Positions 8,972 through 17,130 are shown, numbered from the stretch's first letter. The stretch is DNA of 64,000 bases from Brucella pecoris (GCF_006376675.1 NZ_VEWK01000010.1:1-64000); one strand, 5' to 3'. Numbers and translations are program-made. The notes: a model not told the origin generated them from the sequence alone.

Positions 8972-9001
8972 CGGCGGGAGAAATCCCGCCGTTTTTGTTT
9001 T
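8972..9001 (+). terminator. Terminator after glcB
   Basis: The stem CGGCGGGA/TCCCGCCG with a four-base loop is followed by TTTTTGTTTT, a typical intrinsic terminator 25 bp after the malate synthase stop. Confidence 0.88.
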
Positions 9002-9016
9002 CGAAATCGCTTGACT

Positions 9017-9049
9017 CCATTATAATAGATATTAATTCTAACATAATGG
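9017..9049. promoter_or_regulatory. Candidate autoregulatory operator
   Basis: A 33-bp AT-rich near-palindrome has 12-base arms CCATTATAATAG and CTAACATAATGG that match at 10 of 12 positions. The right arm contains the ATG of the XRE-cupin regulator. A repressor bound here would cover the translation start and probably the promoter. The assignment is inference from position. Confidence 0.5.
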
Positions 9050-9627
9050 AAAATAGTATTGAGCAGCTCGACAACGCCATTGGCGAAAATCTGCGCCGCC
9101 TGCGCCTTGCGCAAGGTATGACGCTGGATGCGCTTGGTGACGCGTCAGGTGTCAGCCGCGCCATGATCTCGCGGATCGAGCGTGGCGAAACCAGCCCGAC
9201 CGCACAGCTTCTGGCGCGCATTTGTGCTGCACTCGGCACATCGCTCTCAGCCTTTTTTGCCGATGCGGAAGCCCCTGCTTCTCCATTGCTCACGCATGAC
9301 CGCCAGCCCGTCTGGCGTGATCCGGATACGGGCTATATCCGGCGATCTGTTTCGCCACCGGGAACGGGATCGAATATCGACATGATCGAAGTCGAATTTC
9401 CCGCAGGCGCAAAGGTCACTTTTGCACCACAGGCGGCCAATGCAGGCATCACGCAGCATTTGTGGCTCCTGAATGGACAGATGGAAATCACCGTTGGAGC
9501 AACTGCCTATCAGCTTCATACCGGCGACTGTCTTTATATGCCGCTTGCTGAAGGCATTACCTTTCATAATCCCGGCAATTCGACCGCCCGTTATACAATC
9601 GTACTCGAACGCCGCAGCAGTCTTTGA
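9046..9627 (+). CDS. XRE-family regulator with cupin domain
   Basis: A 193-residue protein. Residues about 10-65 form an XRE/Cro helix-turn-helix (MTLDALGDASGVSRAMISRI) and about 115-190 a cupin_2 beta-barrel ending in PGNSTARYTIVLERR. Proteins of this design sense small ligands through the cupin and often control amino-acid or polyamine genes. I chose ATG 9046 because the family starts shortly before the HTH; an ATG at 8995 would run through the glcB terminator. The stop overlaps a possible TTG of the acetyltransferase gene, so the three downstream genes look like one transcript. Confidence 0.87.
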   Translation: MENSIEQLDNAIGENLRRLRLAQGMTLDALGDASGVSRAMISRIERGETSPTAQLLARICAALGTSLSAFFADAEAPASPLLTHDRQPVWRDPDTGYIRRSVSPPGTGSNIDMIEVEFPAGAKVTFAPQAANAGITQHLWLLNGQMEITVGATAYQLHTGDCLYMPLAEGITFHNPGNSTARYTIVLERRSSL

Positions 9628-9638
9628 AAGCAACACGC

Positions 9639-10148
9639 ATGATTCGCCTTCTCAATTTCGAAGAAGCCAAAGCCGCCGTCCCGGCACTTGCCGAAATCCT
9701 GACAGATTGCGTCAATGGCGGCGCATCGGTTGGTTTCATGGCACCATGTGAATGGCAGGGTTTCATCCCCTACTGGAACCGTATCGCCAACGAAGTCGAT
9801 AGCGGCGACACGGCCCTTCTGGTCGCCGAACATCGTAGCGAAATCGTCGGCACGGTGCAGCTCGGCCTTGCACAAATGCCCAATCAGCCGCATCGTGCCG
9901 ATCTTAAAAAATTGCTGATCCATCGTAAGGCGCGCGGCCTTGGCCTAGCGCGCAAACTGATGGAAGCCGTTGAAGAAGAAGCACGCCATCGACGCAAGAC
10001 ACTTATCTGCCTGGACACCGCGACCGGCAGTCCGGCAGAAGCAATTTACACTCATCTCGGCTGGGAACGGGTGGGCGTTATCCCGAATTATGCGCTTTAT
10101 CCCGACGGAAGCCCCTGCGCGACCACACTTTTCTATAAAGGCCTCTGA
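9639..10148 (+). CDS. GNAT-family N-acetyltransferase
   Basis: A 169-residue acyltransferase with the acetyl-CoA loop in HRKARGLGLARKLMEAVEEE and a C-terminal strand TLICLDTATGSPAEAIYTHLGW. GNAT enzymes move an acetyl group from acetyl-CoA to an amine; the substrate here is not evident. ATG 9639 is preferred over a TTG at 9624 that overlaps the upstream stop. It sits between the XRE-cupin gene and a second acetyltransferase one base downstream, so all three are probably co-transcribed. Confidence 0.85.
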   Translation: MIRLLNFEEAKAAVPALAEILTDCVNGGASVGFMAPCEWQGFIPYWNRIANEVDSGDTALLVAEHRSEIVGTVQLGLAQMPNQPHRADLKKLLIHRKARGLGLARKLMEAVEEEARHRRKTLICLDTATGSPAEAIYTHLGWERVGVIPNYALYPDGSPCATTLFYKGL

Positions 10149-10149
10149 A

Positions 10150-10644
10150 ATGACCCTCACCATCCGCTTTGCCAACGAAGCTGACCTCCCTGCTCTGCTT
10201 GCGATCTATAATGATGCAGTTCAGAACACGCTCGCCATCTGGAACGAAACGCTTGTCGATCTGGAGAATCGTCGCGAATGGCTCAAAGCCCGCAATCGTG
10301 ACGGCTTTCCGGTTCTGGTTGCCGAACGTGAGGGACAGGTCGTCGGCTATGCGAGTTATGGCCCGTTCCGCCCTTTCGAGGGGTTCCGCCACTCATCCGA
10401 ACTCTCTGTCTATGTGGCAAGCGATGCACGCGGTGGCGGTATCGGACGCGCACTTCTGGCCGAGCTTGTGGAAGAAGCGCGCGAGCGCAAAGTCCATGTG
10501 CTTGTGGCGGGCATTGAAGCAGGCAATGCCGCATCCATCGCGCTGCACAAATCGCAGGGTTTTGCAGATTGCGGCACGCTGAAACAGGTCGGCCAGAAAT
10601 TCGGGCGCTGGCTCGATCTGACGTTCATGCAGAAGATACTTTGA
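10150..10644 (+). CDS. GNAT acetyltransferase, phosphinothricin acetyltransferase-like
   Basis: A 164-residue GNAT protein resembling the Pat/Bar/YncA group: MTLTIRFANEADLPALLAIY at the N-terminus, VVGYASYGPFRPFEGFRHSS in the middle, and the CoA loop DARGGGIGRALLAELVEE. Members acetylate phosphinothricin, methionine sulfone/sulfoximine or related amino acids; the true substrate is unknown. The ATG at 10150 lies one base after the preceding stop, indicating translational coupling. An in-frame extension upstream overlaps the other acetyltransferase and is not used. Confidence 0.87.
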   Translation: MTLTIRFANEADLPALLAIYNDAVQNTLAIWNETLVDLENRREWLKARNRDGFPVLVAEREGQVVGYASYGPFRPFEGFRHSSELSVYVASDARGGGIGRALLAELVEEARERKVHVLVAGIEAGNAASIALHKSQGFADCGTLKQVGQKFGRWLDLTFMQKIL

Positions 10645-10646
10645 TC

Positions 10647-10675
10647 GAAAAAGGGCCGCTTTCGCGGCCCTTTTT
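10647..10675. terminator. Bidirectional terminator
   Basis: GGGCCGC-TTTC-GCGGCCC is flanked by A-run and T-run on both sides, between the convergent acetyltransferase and MFS genes. It can end transcription from either strand. Confidence 0.9.
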
Positions 10676-10676
10676 C

Positions 10677-12029
10677 TCAGTTCGGCTGCGGAACAGCGCT
10701 GCCGCCCGACAGCTCGGTCAGACCGATTTCGCCTTCGACCTGATCGCTGCGGGCCATCAGGTAAAGACCAAGGCCACAGGTCAGAACGGCGATGAACACC
10801 AGATACCAGGCATGGGCCATCGGGTTGACCGCCAGAAGCGACGTCACGATCACTGGCGTCAGACCGCCAAAGACCGCATAGGAAACATTGTAGGAAAACG
10901 ACAGACCCGAGAAGCGAACCGGTGCCGGGAATGCGCGCACCATCACATAAGGCACCGCGCCAACCATGCCGACCGAAAGACCCATCACCGCATAAAGCGC
11001 AAACAGGACCGGCAGGGAAACCGCTGCATAAGTGTAGAACACGAAAGTCGCTACACCGAAGAAAATGCCTGCAACTGCAAAGAAGCGCCCGCTGCCAATG
11101 CGGTCGACAATGGCACCTGCGCTCACCGTTCCGAACATCAGGAACAGCGTGCCGAAGCTTGTGGCGGCAAGCGATTGCAGCGGCGTATAACCATAGAGCT
11201 TCTGCAGAAACGTGGCCGTCATCAGCGTGGTGACAACGATACCCGCCGACAATATCCATGTCAGCAGCACGGAAATGACAACGCCATGCATATGCTCATG
11301 CAGCACCGTGCCGAGCGGCAGCTTGTCCTTCAACAGATGGCTGTTCTTCATCTCGGTGAAGATCGGCGTTTCAGCCAGCCAGCGGCGCAGATAAACGGCA
11401 AACAGGCCGAAAATACCACCGATGAAAAACGGAATACGCCATGCATAGGCCGACAGTTCTTCCGGCGTGAAAATCCAGTTGATGGCAGTCGCGATCAGCG
11501 AGCCGATCATGATGCCAAGTGTCAGGCCCGAGCAGAGAAAGCCACAAGCCATGCCAACACGATTGGCAGGGACATGCTCGGCCACAAAGGTCCATGCGCC
11601 AGGCACTTCACCGCCAATGGCAGCGCCCTGCAACATGCGGAAGATGATCAGCAGGATCGGCGCGCCAACGCCAAGCGTTGCATAGGTTGGCAGGCAGGCC
11701 ATGGCCAATGTCGAGATAGACATCAGAAACACCGAGAAAGCGAAGACGCGCTTGCGGCCAAATTTGTCACCGAAATGTGCCAGCACGATCCCGCCAATCG
11801 GACGCACCAGATAGCCTGCTGCGAAAATGCCAAAGGTCTGGATCAGCACCAGCCAGTCCGGCATGTCGGGCGGAAAAAACAGATGTCCGATAACGCTCGC
11901 AAAAAACACGAAGATGATGAAATCATAAAACTCCAGCGCGCCGCCAAGGGCCGAAAGGCCGAGCGTGCGGAAATCCTGCCGGTTCAGCGGACGGGGACTG
12001 TTGCTTGCGTGAAGATTCGTCGATGCCAT
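10677..12029 (-). CDS. MFS transporter, metabolite:H+ symporter family
   Basis: A 450-residue inner membrane transporter with about twelve hydrophobic helices. It has the metabolite:H+ symporter (ProP/KgtP-like) features FFASVIGHLFFP after TM1 and the loop GDKFGRKRVFAFSVFLMS. This subfamily imports carboxylates, proline/betaine or similar solutes with protons; the substrate cannot be read from sequence. ATG 12029 is chosen because a purine-rich GAAGAGAGCGA ribosome site precedes it; an earlier ATG at 12116 has none. Confidence 0.88.
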   Translation of the reverse strand: MASTNLHASNSPRPLNRQDFRTLGLSALGGALEFYDFIIFVFFASVIGHLFFPPDMPDWLVLIQTFGIFAAGYLVRPIGGIVLAHFGDKFGRKRVFAFSVFLMSISTLAMACLPTYATLGVGAPILLIIFRMLQGAAIGGEVPGAWTFVAEHVPANRVGMACGFLCSGLTLGIMIGSLIATAINWIFTPEELSAYAWRIPFFIGGIFGLFAVYLRRWLAETPIFTEMKNSHLLKDKLPLGTVLHEHMHGVVISVLLTWILSAGIVVTTLMTATFLQKLYGYTPLQSLAATSFGTLFLMFGTVSAGAIVDRIGSGRFFAVAGIFFGVATFVFYTYAAVSLPVLFALYAVMGLSVGMVGAVPYVMVRAFPAPVRFSGLSFSYNVSYAVFGGLTPVIVTSLLAVNPMAHAWYLVFIAVLTCGLGLYLMARSDQVEGEIGLTELSGGSAVPQPN

Positions 12030-12145
12030 CGATTCGCTCTCTTCTGATCGGGTAGCTGATATGATCCCCTCATTGCAGGGCCGCGTTTTAATGCTCCAAT
12101 TGAGACTACACTGCAAGACTTGACTTCCAGATGTCGATTCTTATT

Positions 12146-12160
12146 TTAGAACTATTCTAA
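12146..12160. promoter_or_regulatory. Irr-type ICE box upstream of mbfA
   Basis: The perfect dyad TTAGAA-CTA-TTCTAA lies 17 bp before the mbfA start. It matches the iron-control-element form (TTTAGAA..TTCTAAA-like) bound by Irr in Rhizobiales, where mbfA is a known Irr-repressed gene under low iron. The match is seen directly; binding is inferred. Confidence 0.7.
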
Positions 12161-12176
12161 TCTATGGATTCCCCAA

Positions 12177-13160
12177 ATGCTGAGCCGATTCTTTCGCAAC
12201 GACCGCCGCCCTTTCGATTCGCTTTCCGAACAGGAAATTCTGGCGCTTGCCATCTCCTCCGAAGAGGACGATGCGCGCATCTATCTCGCCTATGCCGATG
12301 GCCTGCGCGACGAGTTCCCTCAATCGGCAAAAATCTTCGAGCAGATGGCAGCGGAAGAACACGGTCACCGCGATGCTCTGATCGAACGGCACAAAGCTCG
12401 CTTTGGCGATCGGATTCCGCTGATCCGCCGCGAGCATGTCAGTGGTTACTATGATCGCAAGCCGGATTGGCTGGTGCGTCCGCTCGGCATCGACAAGGTG
12501 CGCGAAGCCGCATCGGAGATGGAGGAACAGGCCTATCGATTCTATATCGAGGCCGCCAAGCGCGTCAGCGATGCGGACACCCGCAAACTGCTGGGCGACC
12601 TTGCCCAGCAGGAAAAGCAGCACGAAGCCAAAGCTGAATCGCTGGAACACACGCTGACACCAGGCGATGTGCAGGATGAGGAACGCGCCGCCGAGCGCAA
12701 ACAGTTCATCCTCACCTATGTCCAGCCCGGACTGGCGGGGCTGATGGATGGTTCCGTCTCAACGCTCGCCCCGATCTTCGCGGCCGCCTTTGCAACACAA
12801 GATACGTGGCAGACTTTTCTCGTTGGCCTTTCGGCCTCGGTCGGTGCCGGTATTTCGATGGGCTTCACTGAAGCGATCCATGATGACGGCAAGCTGTCCG
12901 GGCGCGGCTCACCCATCAAGCGTGGCCTGTCCTGCGGTATCATGACGACGCTGGGCGGCCTCGGCCACACCCTGCCCTATCTGATCAAGGATTTCTGGAC
13001 CGCGACAAGCATTGCTGCGATTCTGGTCTTCTTCGAACTCTGGGCCATCGCCTTCATCCAGAACCGCTATATGGAGACACCATTTTTACGCTCGGTGCTT
13101 CAGGTGGTTCTGGGTGGTAGCCTCGTGCTGGCGGCGGGTATATTGATCGGGAATGCATGA
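12177..13160 (+). CDS. mbfA: Membrane-bound ferritin-like iron exporter MbfA
   Basis: A 327-residue fusion. The N-terminal ferritin-like (erythrin/rubrerythrin type) four-helix domain covers residues about 18-160, with ExxH-type pairs in MAAEEHGHRD and LAQQEKQHEA. A VIT1/CCC1-like membrane domain from about 180 has DGSVSTLAPIF and MGFTEAIHDDGK. MbfA exports iron and gives resistance to iron and peroxide stress in rhizobia, Agrobacterium and Brucella. The Irr-type dyad upstream fits iron control. The short leader places the ATG close to the operator. It is convergent with the amidotransferase gene, 14 bp apart. Confidence 0.92.
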   Translation: MLSRFFRNDRRPFDSLSEQEILALAISSEEDDARIYLAYADGLRDEFPQSAKIFEQMAAEEHGHRDALIERHKARFGDRIPLIRREHVSGYYDRKPDWLVRPLGIDKVREAASEMEEQAYRFYIEAAKRVSDADTRKLLGDLAQQEKQHEAKAESLEHTLTPGDVQDEERAAERKQFILTYVQPGLAGLMDGSVSTLAPIFAAAFATQDTWQTFLVGLSASVGAGISMGFTEAIHDDGKLSGRGSPIKRGLSCGIMTTLGGLGHTLPYLIKDFWTATSIAAILVFFELWAIAFIQNRYMETPFLRSVLQVVLGGSLVLAAGILIGNA

Positions 13161-13174
13161 CGCCCGGAGTGAGG

Positions 13175-13990
13175 TCAGGCCCGGATGCTCTCCGCATCCT
13201 GCGGTCGGGAGATCGGTTCCTCGAAAATCTCGATTGCAATGCGGCCTTGTCGGGAAACAGTGACAAAGCTGTTTGCCGGTACGGCCATCCAGTTGGCGGC
13301 CTCACCGTCCAGCGGCTCGGACACCACACATACACCGGACGATCCGCCCAGCGTCGCCGTATAAAGCGTCGGCGCAAAGGCATCGGTGGCATAACGAATG
13401 GCATAAAGCTGGTTGCCGTCAGAAAATGCCGCTGTCAGCCGTAGAAATGGCGGCACTCCGCCGCGAACCGCTTCCTCAACGACCGTTGCCACCATGCGCT
13501 TCATCGCCAGCATCGGATCACTGTCGAGGCCAAATTCCAGCATCAGCAGAAAAATCAGTTCCGAATCGGTTGCGCCATGTTTGCGAGCGTAGACCTCATC
13601 GCTCAAGTGACTTTCCAGCCCGCGGCGCAGCCGGTCGAAATGACCGATCTGGCCATTATGCATGAAGCTCCAGCGCCCGGAAACAAAGGGGTGACAGTTG
13701 GAACGGCTGGTCAACCCGCCGGTCGAGGCCCGCACATGCGCAAGAAAAAGGCGCGACCGGATCTGTCGCGCCAGACTGCCGAGATTCTGGTCGGACCAAG
13801 CGGGCAGAATATCCCGATAAAGACCCGGCTCGTCTCGATGGCCATACCAGGCGACGCCGAATCCGTCGCCATTGGTACGTGTTTTGGCTTCATGCGCATC
13901 GTGGCTTTGCGCCACGAGCGAATGGCAGGGAGACGATATAACGTCTTCCAGATAGGTTTCCGGTCCAAGATAGGCGGCCCAACGACACAT
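13175..13990 (-). CDS. Class II glutamine amidotransferase (YafJ-like)
   Basis: A 271-residue protein starting MCRWAAYLGP; Cys2 becomes the N-terminal nucleophile of an Ntn-type glutaminase. Further signatures are NGDGFGVAWYG, FLAHVRASTGG and FMHNGQIGHF. It is a stand-alone amidotransferase domain of the YafJ/EgtC class, which hydrolyses a gamma-glutamyl amide. No ergothioneine genes are nearby, so the general YafJ label is safer than EgtC. A small DUF6356 gene lies 14 bp upstream on the same strand and is probably co-transcribed. Confidence 0.88.
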   Translation of the reverse strand: MCRWAAYLGPETYLEDVISSPCHSLVAQSHDAHEAKTRTNGDGFGVAWYGHRDEPGLYRDILPAWSDQNLGSLARQIRSRLFLAHVRASTGGLTSRSNCHPFVSGRWSFMHNGQIGHFDRLRRGLESHLSDEVYARKHGATDSELIFLLMLEFGLDSDPMLAMKRMVATVVEEAVRGGVPPFLRLTAAFSDGNQLYAIRYATDAFAPTLYTATLGGSSGVCVVSEPLDGEAANWMAVPANSFVTVSRQGRIAIEIFEEPISRPQDAESIRA

Positions 13991-14004
13991 TTGCGATCCG
14001 GTGT

Positions 14005-14220
14005 TTACCGGCCCCGGTTGTGCGTCCGCTCATAAAGCTGGCGAACGATTGTGCTCGCCGTCTTCTCGAACAAAAATGGCAAAATTGCATGGATCAGTGC
14101 TGCGAATGCCGCACAAAAAAGCTTGAACGAAAAACGACCGGCAAAGGCCATATGTTCGAAATAGGTTTCGTCAACCGATTCAGGATGTTCGGTAAAGAGG
14201 CGCGTGATGCGAGTGGTCAT
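14005..14220 (-). CDS. Small DUF6356-family membrane protein
   Basis: A 71-residue protein with ITRLFTEHPESVDETYFEHM followed by one hydrophobic helix (about residues 33-52, LFCAAFAALIHAILPFLFE) and a basic tail. This matches the small alphaproteobacterial family DUF6356, of unknown function. ATG 14220 is preceded by GGGAG; an ATG six codons up lacks a ribosome site. It leads into the class II amidotransferase gene. Confidence 0.8.
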   Translation of the reverse strand: MTTRITRLFTEHPESVDETYFEHMAFAGRFSFKLFCAAFAALIHAILPFLFEKTASTIVRQLYERTHNRGR

Positions 14221-14366
14221 TGGAAATACTCCCGTCAATGAGTAATTTGTTCCCGTTCAGCCAGCGCCATAAGCACTGTTATAGAAAATCATTTTAGCAA
14301 AAGCAGACGAGATGAAATCTCAATTTGTCCTTGATAATTGATGTTTTATGAGACATTTATCCCAAT

Positions 14367-14837
14367 ATGAAGCTCACCCTGGACGAAATTGATCGCAAAA
14401 TATTGGATGAACTGCAGATTGATGGCACTTTGTCCGTCGATTCTCTCTCCGAGCGCGTACATCTTTCCCGCAACGCCTGCTGGCGTCGCGTCAAGCGCAT
14501 GGAAGACGAGGGCATCATCAAGGCGCGCGTCGCTTTGGTCGATGCCGAGATGGCAGGGTGCGGACTTTCCGTCTTCATCCTTGTGCGTACATCGAGCCAC
14601 GACCCCGAATGGCTGACGAAATTTCGCACTGCCATGGGCCGTTATCCTGAAATCGTGGGTGTTTATCGTATGACCGGCGATCTGGATTACGTGCTGAAGG
14701 CACGCGTTTCCGACGTCAAAGCCTATGACCGTCTCTATCAGCGACTGATCGCCAGCGTTCCGCTGTCGGATGTTTCAGCATCGTTTGTGATGGAAGAAAT
14801 CAAAGAAACCACAGCGGTTCCGCTCGATCGGGCGTGA
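14367..14837 (+). CDS. Lrp/AsnC-family transcriptional regulator
   Basis: A 156-residue protein with the standard Lrp layout. An N-terminal HTH (LDEIDRKILDELQIDGTLSV, then LSERVHLSRNACWRRVKRM) is followed by a RAM/ligand domain with VGVYRMTGDLDYVLKARV. Lrp/AsnC regulators respond to amino acids. The 146-bp upstream region is AT-rich and shared with the divergent DUF6356/amidotransferase pair, so that pair is a possible target. A Bru-RS-like repeat lies 55 bp downstream. Confidence 0.9.
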   Translation: MKLTLDEIDRKILDELQIDGTLSVDSLSERVHLSRNACWRRVKRMEDEGIIKARVALVDAEMAGCGLSVFILVRTSSHDPEWLTKFRTAMGRYPEIVGVYRMTGDLDYVLKARVSDVKAYDRLYQRLIASVPLSDVSASFVMEEIKETTAVPLDRA

Positions 14838-14892
14838 ATTTACCCGATCAGAGCTTCTTTACCGAACCCGGATACTATAACACCCGGCGCTC

Positions 14893-15001
14893 TAATACCA
14901 AGGCGCTGAGATGCTGACGCTATCCACGCCTTGAAAAAGTTCAATCGCCACTCGGGCGTAACCAAATGTCGGTGAGTCAAGCTCATCGAGATTTGGTATA
15001 A
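14893..15001. repeat. Bru-RS-like palindromic element (copy 1)
   Basis: About 109 bp with terminal inverted repeats TAATACCAA.../...TTTGGTATA and an inner GGCGCTGAGATGCT module. It is almost the same as copy 2 (16387-16490) read in the opposite direction. Size and palindromic form fit the Brucella repeats Bru-RS1/2. It probably also serves as a transcription end for the Lrp gene. Confidence 0.8.
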
Positions 15002-15030
15002 CTTAAAACGACTTGGCGATACTGAATAAC

Positions 15031-16053
15031 CTAATTTGCATATTTTACTTTAATCGGAACAATAGCATTCTCAGTCGGCCCTCCTTCAATCGTATAGAGC
15101 CGATCTTCGCTTTCATTGATGTTTTCCACGGCCAAACCAATACAAAAATAAGCTCTGCCATCTGTGAGTAACGGTGTGATCATAGATGTTTGCGTATCTA
15201 TCCACGAAATCGAAGTTTCACCGATGCTCGTGTCCAAGACGTAGAGCACATTTTTCAAGGGATTGATGGTCAACGAAATATTGCCACCTATAAGATAGGG
15301 AATCGGAATCGTCGGCAATGGGAGGTTTGTCGTTGTATCGATCACCTGTATTGCCGTTCCTCCATTACTCTCTACTACCGGCATATAGAGTTTTTTGGCC
15401 TGATGATCATAAGCGGCGCGATTGCCAAACAAATCATCACCGGGGATTTCGATATATTTGATCTCCGGTTTCTGATTCTCCGTCGAAAAATACCCTACCT
15501 GCGTCTCCTCAAGTGGAAAGAAATAGAGTGTGTGCGTGTCTTGATCTACGACAAGATTGTCGATTGTGTTACCTCCCACCGCGACGGAATATAATTTCCT
15601 ACCGGTGAGATGGTCATAGCAATTGATCGTTGAAGGCTCCTCGTTCGAGCCGATTACGGCAAAAATTTTACCCAAGCTTTCGTCATAGGCGATCGAACCA
15701 AACGACTGCCCGGTCGGCGCATTGACCAAAACGGATGTGTCGCCCCACCAGGCTATTCTTGTAATCCTTGAGTCTCTTCCATCTCCTGATGTTATGCTGG
15801 CAAAGATGAAATTCTCCGTTCCATTGGCGGCAAAAGGCTGCCCGTTGTCCTGTGGAAACCTATAGAGTGAAACTATGCTTCTCTGTTCTTCTAAATCGCT
15901 CGCTTTGAGCGAGTATAGTCCGTATGGTGTGCTAAAATTTTCATTGCTTAGTACCATCAGTTCTTTTCGCGGCTCGCTGAAAAACATGAAGTGAGCACCG
16001 TAGAATGTGAGATTCACCGGTTGCTGTGGTGTTGCATTCGCACTTTTCGTCAT
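15031..16053 (-). CDS. Beta-propeller-like protein, function unknown
   Basis: A 340-residue protein of short repeating beta units, for example GGNTIDNLVVDQDTHTLYFF and GGNISLTINPLKNVLYVLDT, which resemble YncE/YVTN-type propeller blades. No signal peptide or membrane helix is apparent. A GGAG ribosome site lies eight bases before the ATG. The gene is visibly more AT-rich than its neighbours and lies alone between two Bru-RS-like elements in inverted orientation, which suggests acquisition by transfer. I do not recognise a specific family. It may bind a ligand or surface partner; no enzyme motif is seen. Confidence 0.75.
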   Translation of the reverse strand: MTKSANATPQQPVNLTFYGAHFMFFSEPRKELMVLSNENFSTPYGLYSLKASDLEEQRSIVSLYRFPQDNGQPFAANGTENFIFASITSGDGRDSRITRIAWWGDTSVLVNAPTGQSFGSIAYDESLGKIFAVIGSNEEPSTINCYDHLTGRKLYSVAVGGNTIDNLVVDQDTHTLYFFPLEETQVGYFSTENQKPEIKYIEIPGDDLFGNRAAYDHQAKKLYMPVVESNGGTAIQVIDTTTNLPLPTIPIPYLIGGNISLTINPLKNVLYVLDTSIGETSISWIDTQTSMITPLLTDGRAYFCIGLAVENINESEDRLYTIEGGPTENAIVPIKVKYAN

Positions 16054-16228
16054 TATTAATACTCCAATAGAATAAATGATAAGTATTGATTTTTATGTTT
16101 TATTTACTTAATAAATCCAATGGGACATTAAATAAATAAAACATAATAGAACAAAGTTTAAATTGCTTTTTTAGCTGTACAAATTAACACTGAACCGCTC
16201 GTCAGATGAAATGAGAAGCACCCTATTG
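16054..16228. other. AT-rich upstream region of the propeller gene
   Basis: This stretch is strongly AT-rich and presumably carries the promoter for the minus-strand propeller-like gene. I see no coding region or repeat, and cannot pick the promoter with confidence among many TATAAT-like words. Confidence 0.4.
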
Positions 16229-16296
16229 TCTGAGAGCCTGCTCCAAAAGTCGCCATGCCGGTCTGCAAATGGCGCTTTTTGACTCAGGCTCTCAGA
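16229..16296. repeat. 68-bp palindrome
   Basis: The perfect outer arms TCTGAGAGCCTG/CAGGCTCTCAGA enclose a second pair, AAAAGTCGCCAT and ATGGCGCTTTTT. The sequence differs from the two repeat families elsewhere in the window. It could be a separate mobile palindrome or a strong RNA hairpin. Confidence 0.75.
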
Positions 16297-16386
16297 TAAA
16301 TATCACTTTGATGCCACTACCCCGAAATCGATGGCACAAGCTCACTGCCGATCCATGCAGTATCAGTTCAATCGGTCTGCCCGACT

Positions 16387-16490
16387 GATACCAAAGTCCA
16401 TTGAGTGAAACTCAATGGACTTTGGTTAAGCCCGAGTGGCGATTGAACTTTTTCAAGGCGTGATGCGTTAGCATCTCAGCGCCTTGGTAT
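16387..16490. repeat. Bru-RS-like palindromic element (copy 2, inverted)
   Basis: About 104 bp with ends GATACCAAAG.../...GCCTTGGTAT. Read on the minus strand it follows copy 1 closely over the GGCGCTGAGATGCT module and the GTTCAATCGCCACTCGGGC stretch. The end nearest the propeller gene has a different inner hairpin (GTCCATTGAGT/ACTCAATGGAC). Together the two copies bracket the AT-rich gene. Confidence 0.8.
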
Positions 16491-16640
16491 GAGCACGTCC
16501 GTTCTAATCAATGAGCATTGGTATAAAAGCATGATCCTGTGCCGCACTATCATTGCAAAACGCCAAATAGGCGGTACACCTTTCATTGGTTTTCACGTAT
16601 GAGCGTCGTCAGTTTGAACTCTCGCAGGAAAGGCTCCCTC

Positions 16641-17114
16641 ATGACCGCAGCATCCTCTTCCGCGCCAACGCTCGGCATCATCCGCCTCGAACATGCGAAG
16701 GACCTTGAACTCCCAGCCTATGAGACCTCCGGTTCTGCCGGCATGGATCTGCGTGCCGCTGTGGCTGAAGATCGCCAGATCGTTCTCTTGCCGGGACGCC
16801 GCACACTGGTACCGACAGGACTGATCTTCGAAATTCCCGAAGGCTTTGAGGTGCAGATTCGTCCGCGCTCGGGCCTTGCCTTCAAGAACGGCATCACCTG
16901 CCTCAACACGCCCGGCACCATCGATTCCGATTATCGCGGCGAGGTGAAGGTTCTTCTCATCAATCTGGGCGATGACGATTTCCGCATCGAACGGGGCATG
17001 CGCATTGCGCAGGCCGTTTTTGCGCCGGTTATCCAGCCGAAAATCGAGGAGCGCGCCGAAGTGACCGCTACGGCACGTGGCGCAGGCGGCTTCGGTTCGA
17101 CCGGCACGGCATAA
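16641..17114 (+). CDS. dut: Deoxyuridine 5'-triphosphate nucleotidohydrolase
   Basis: A 157-residue trimeric dUTPase, usual length. The five conserved motifs are present: SAGMDLRAAV, PRSGLAFKNG, GTIDSDYRGEV, RIAQAVFAPV and the C-terminal ARGAGGFGSTG. It hydrolyses dUTP to dUMP and PPi, keeping uracil out of DNA. ATG 16641 has AGGAAAGG upstream; an open frame extends back to 16539 but has no ribosome site. It is monocistronic with its own terminator. Confidence 0.96.
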   Translation: MTAASSSAPTLGIIRLEHAKDLELPAYETSGSAGMDLRAAVAEDRQIVLLPGRRTLVPTGLIFEIPEGFEVQIRPRSGLAFKNGITCLNTPGTIDSDYRGEVKVLLINLGDDDFRIERGMRIAQAVFAPVIQPKIEERAEVTATARGAGGFGSTGTA

Positions 17115-17130
17115 ACCCGACATATCGCAA

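Noticed and set aside
10569..12047. A 492-codon open frame antisense to the MFS transporter
   Set aside because: It is the shadow of a high-GC membrane protein gene; the product is rich in Gln/His/Arg and has no recognisable fold.
14893..16490. An insertion sequence or IS711-type element at the propeller islet
   Set aside because: No transposase frame is present between or next to the repeats; only short palindromic elements are seen.
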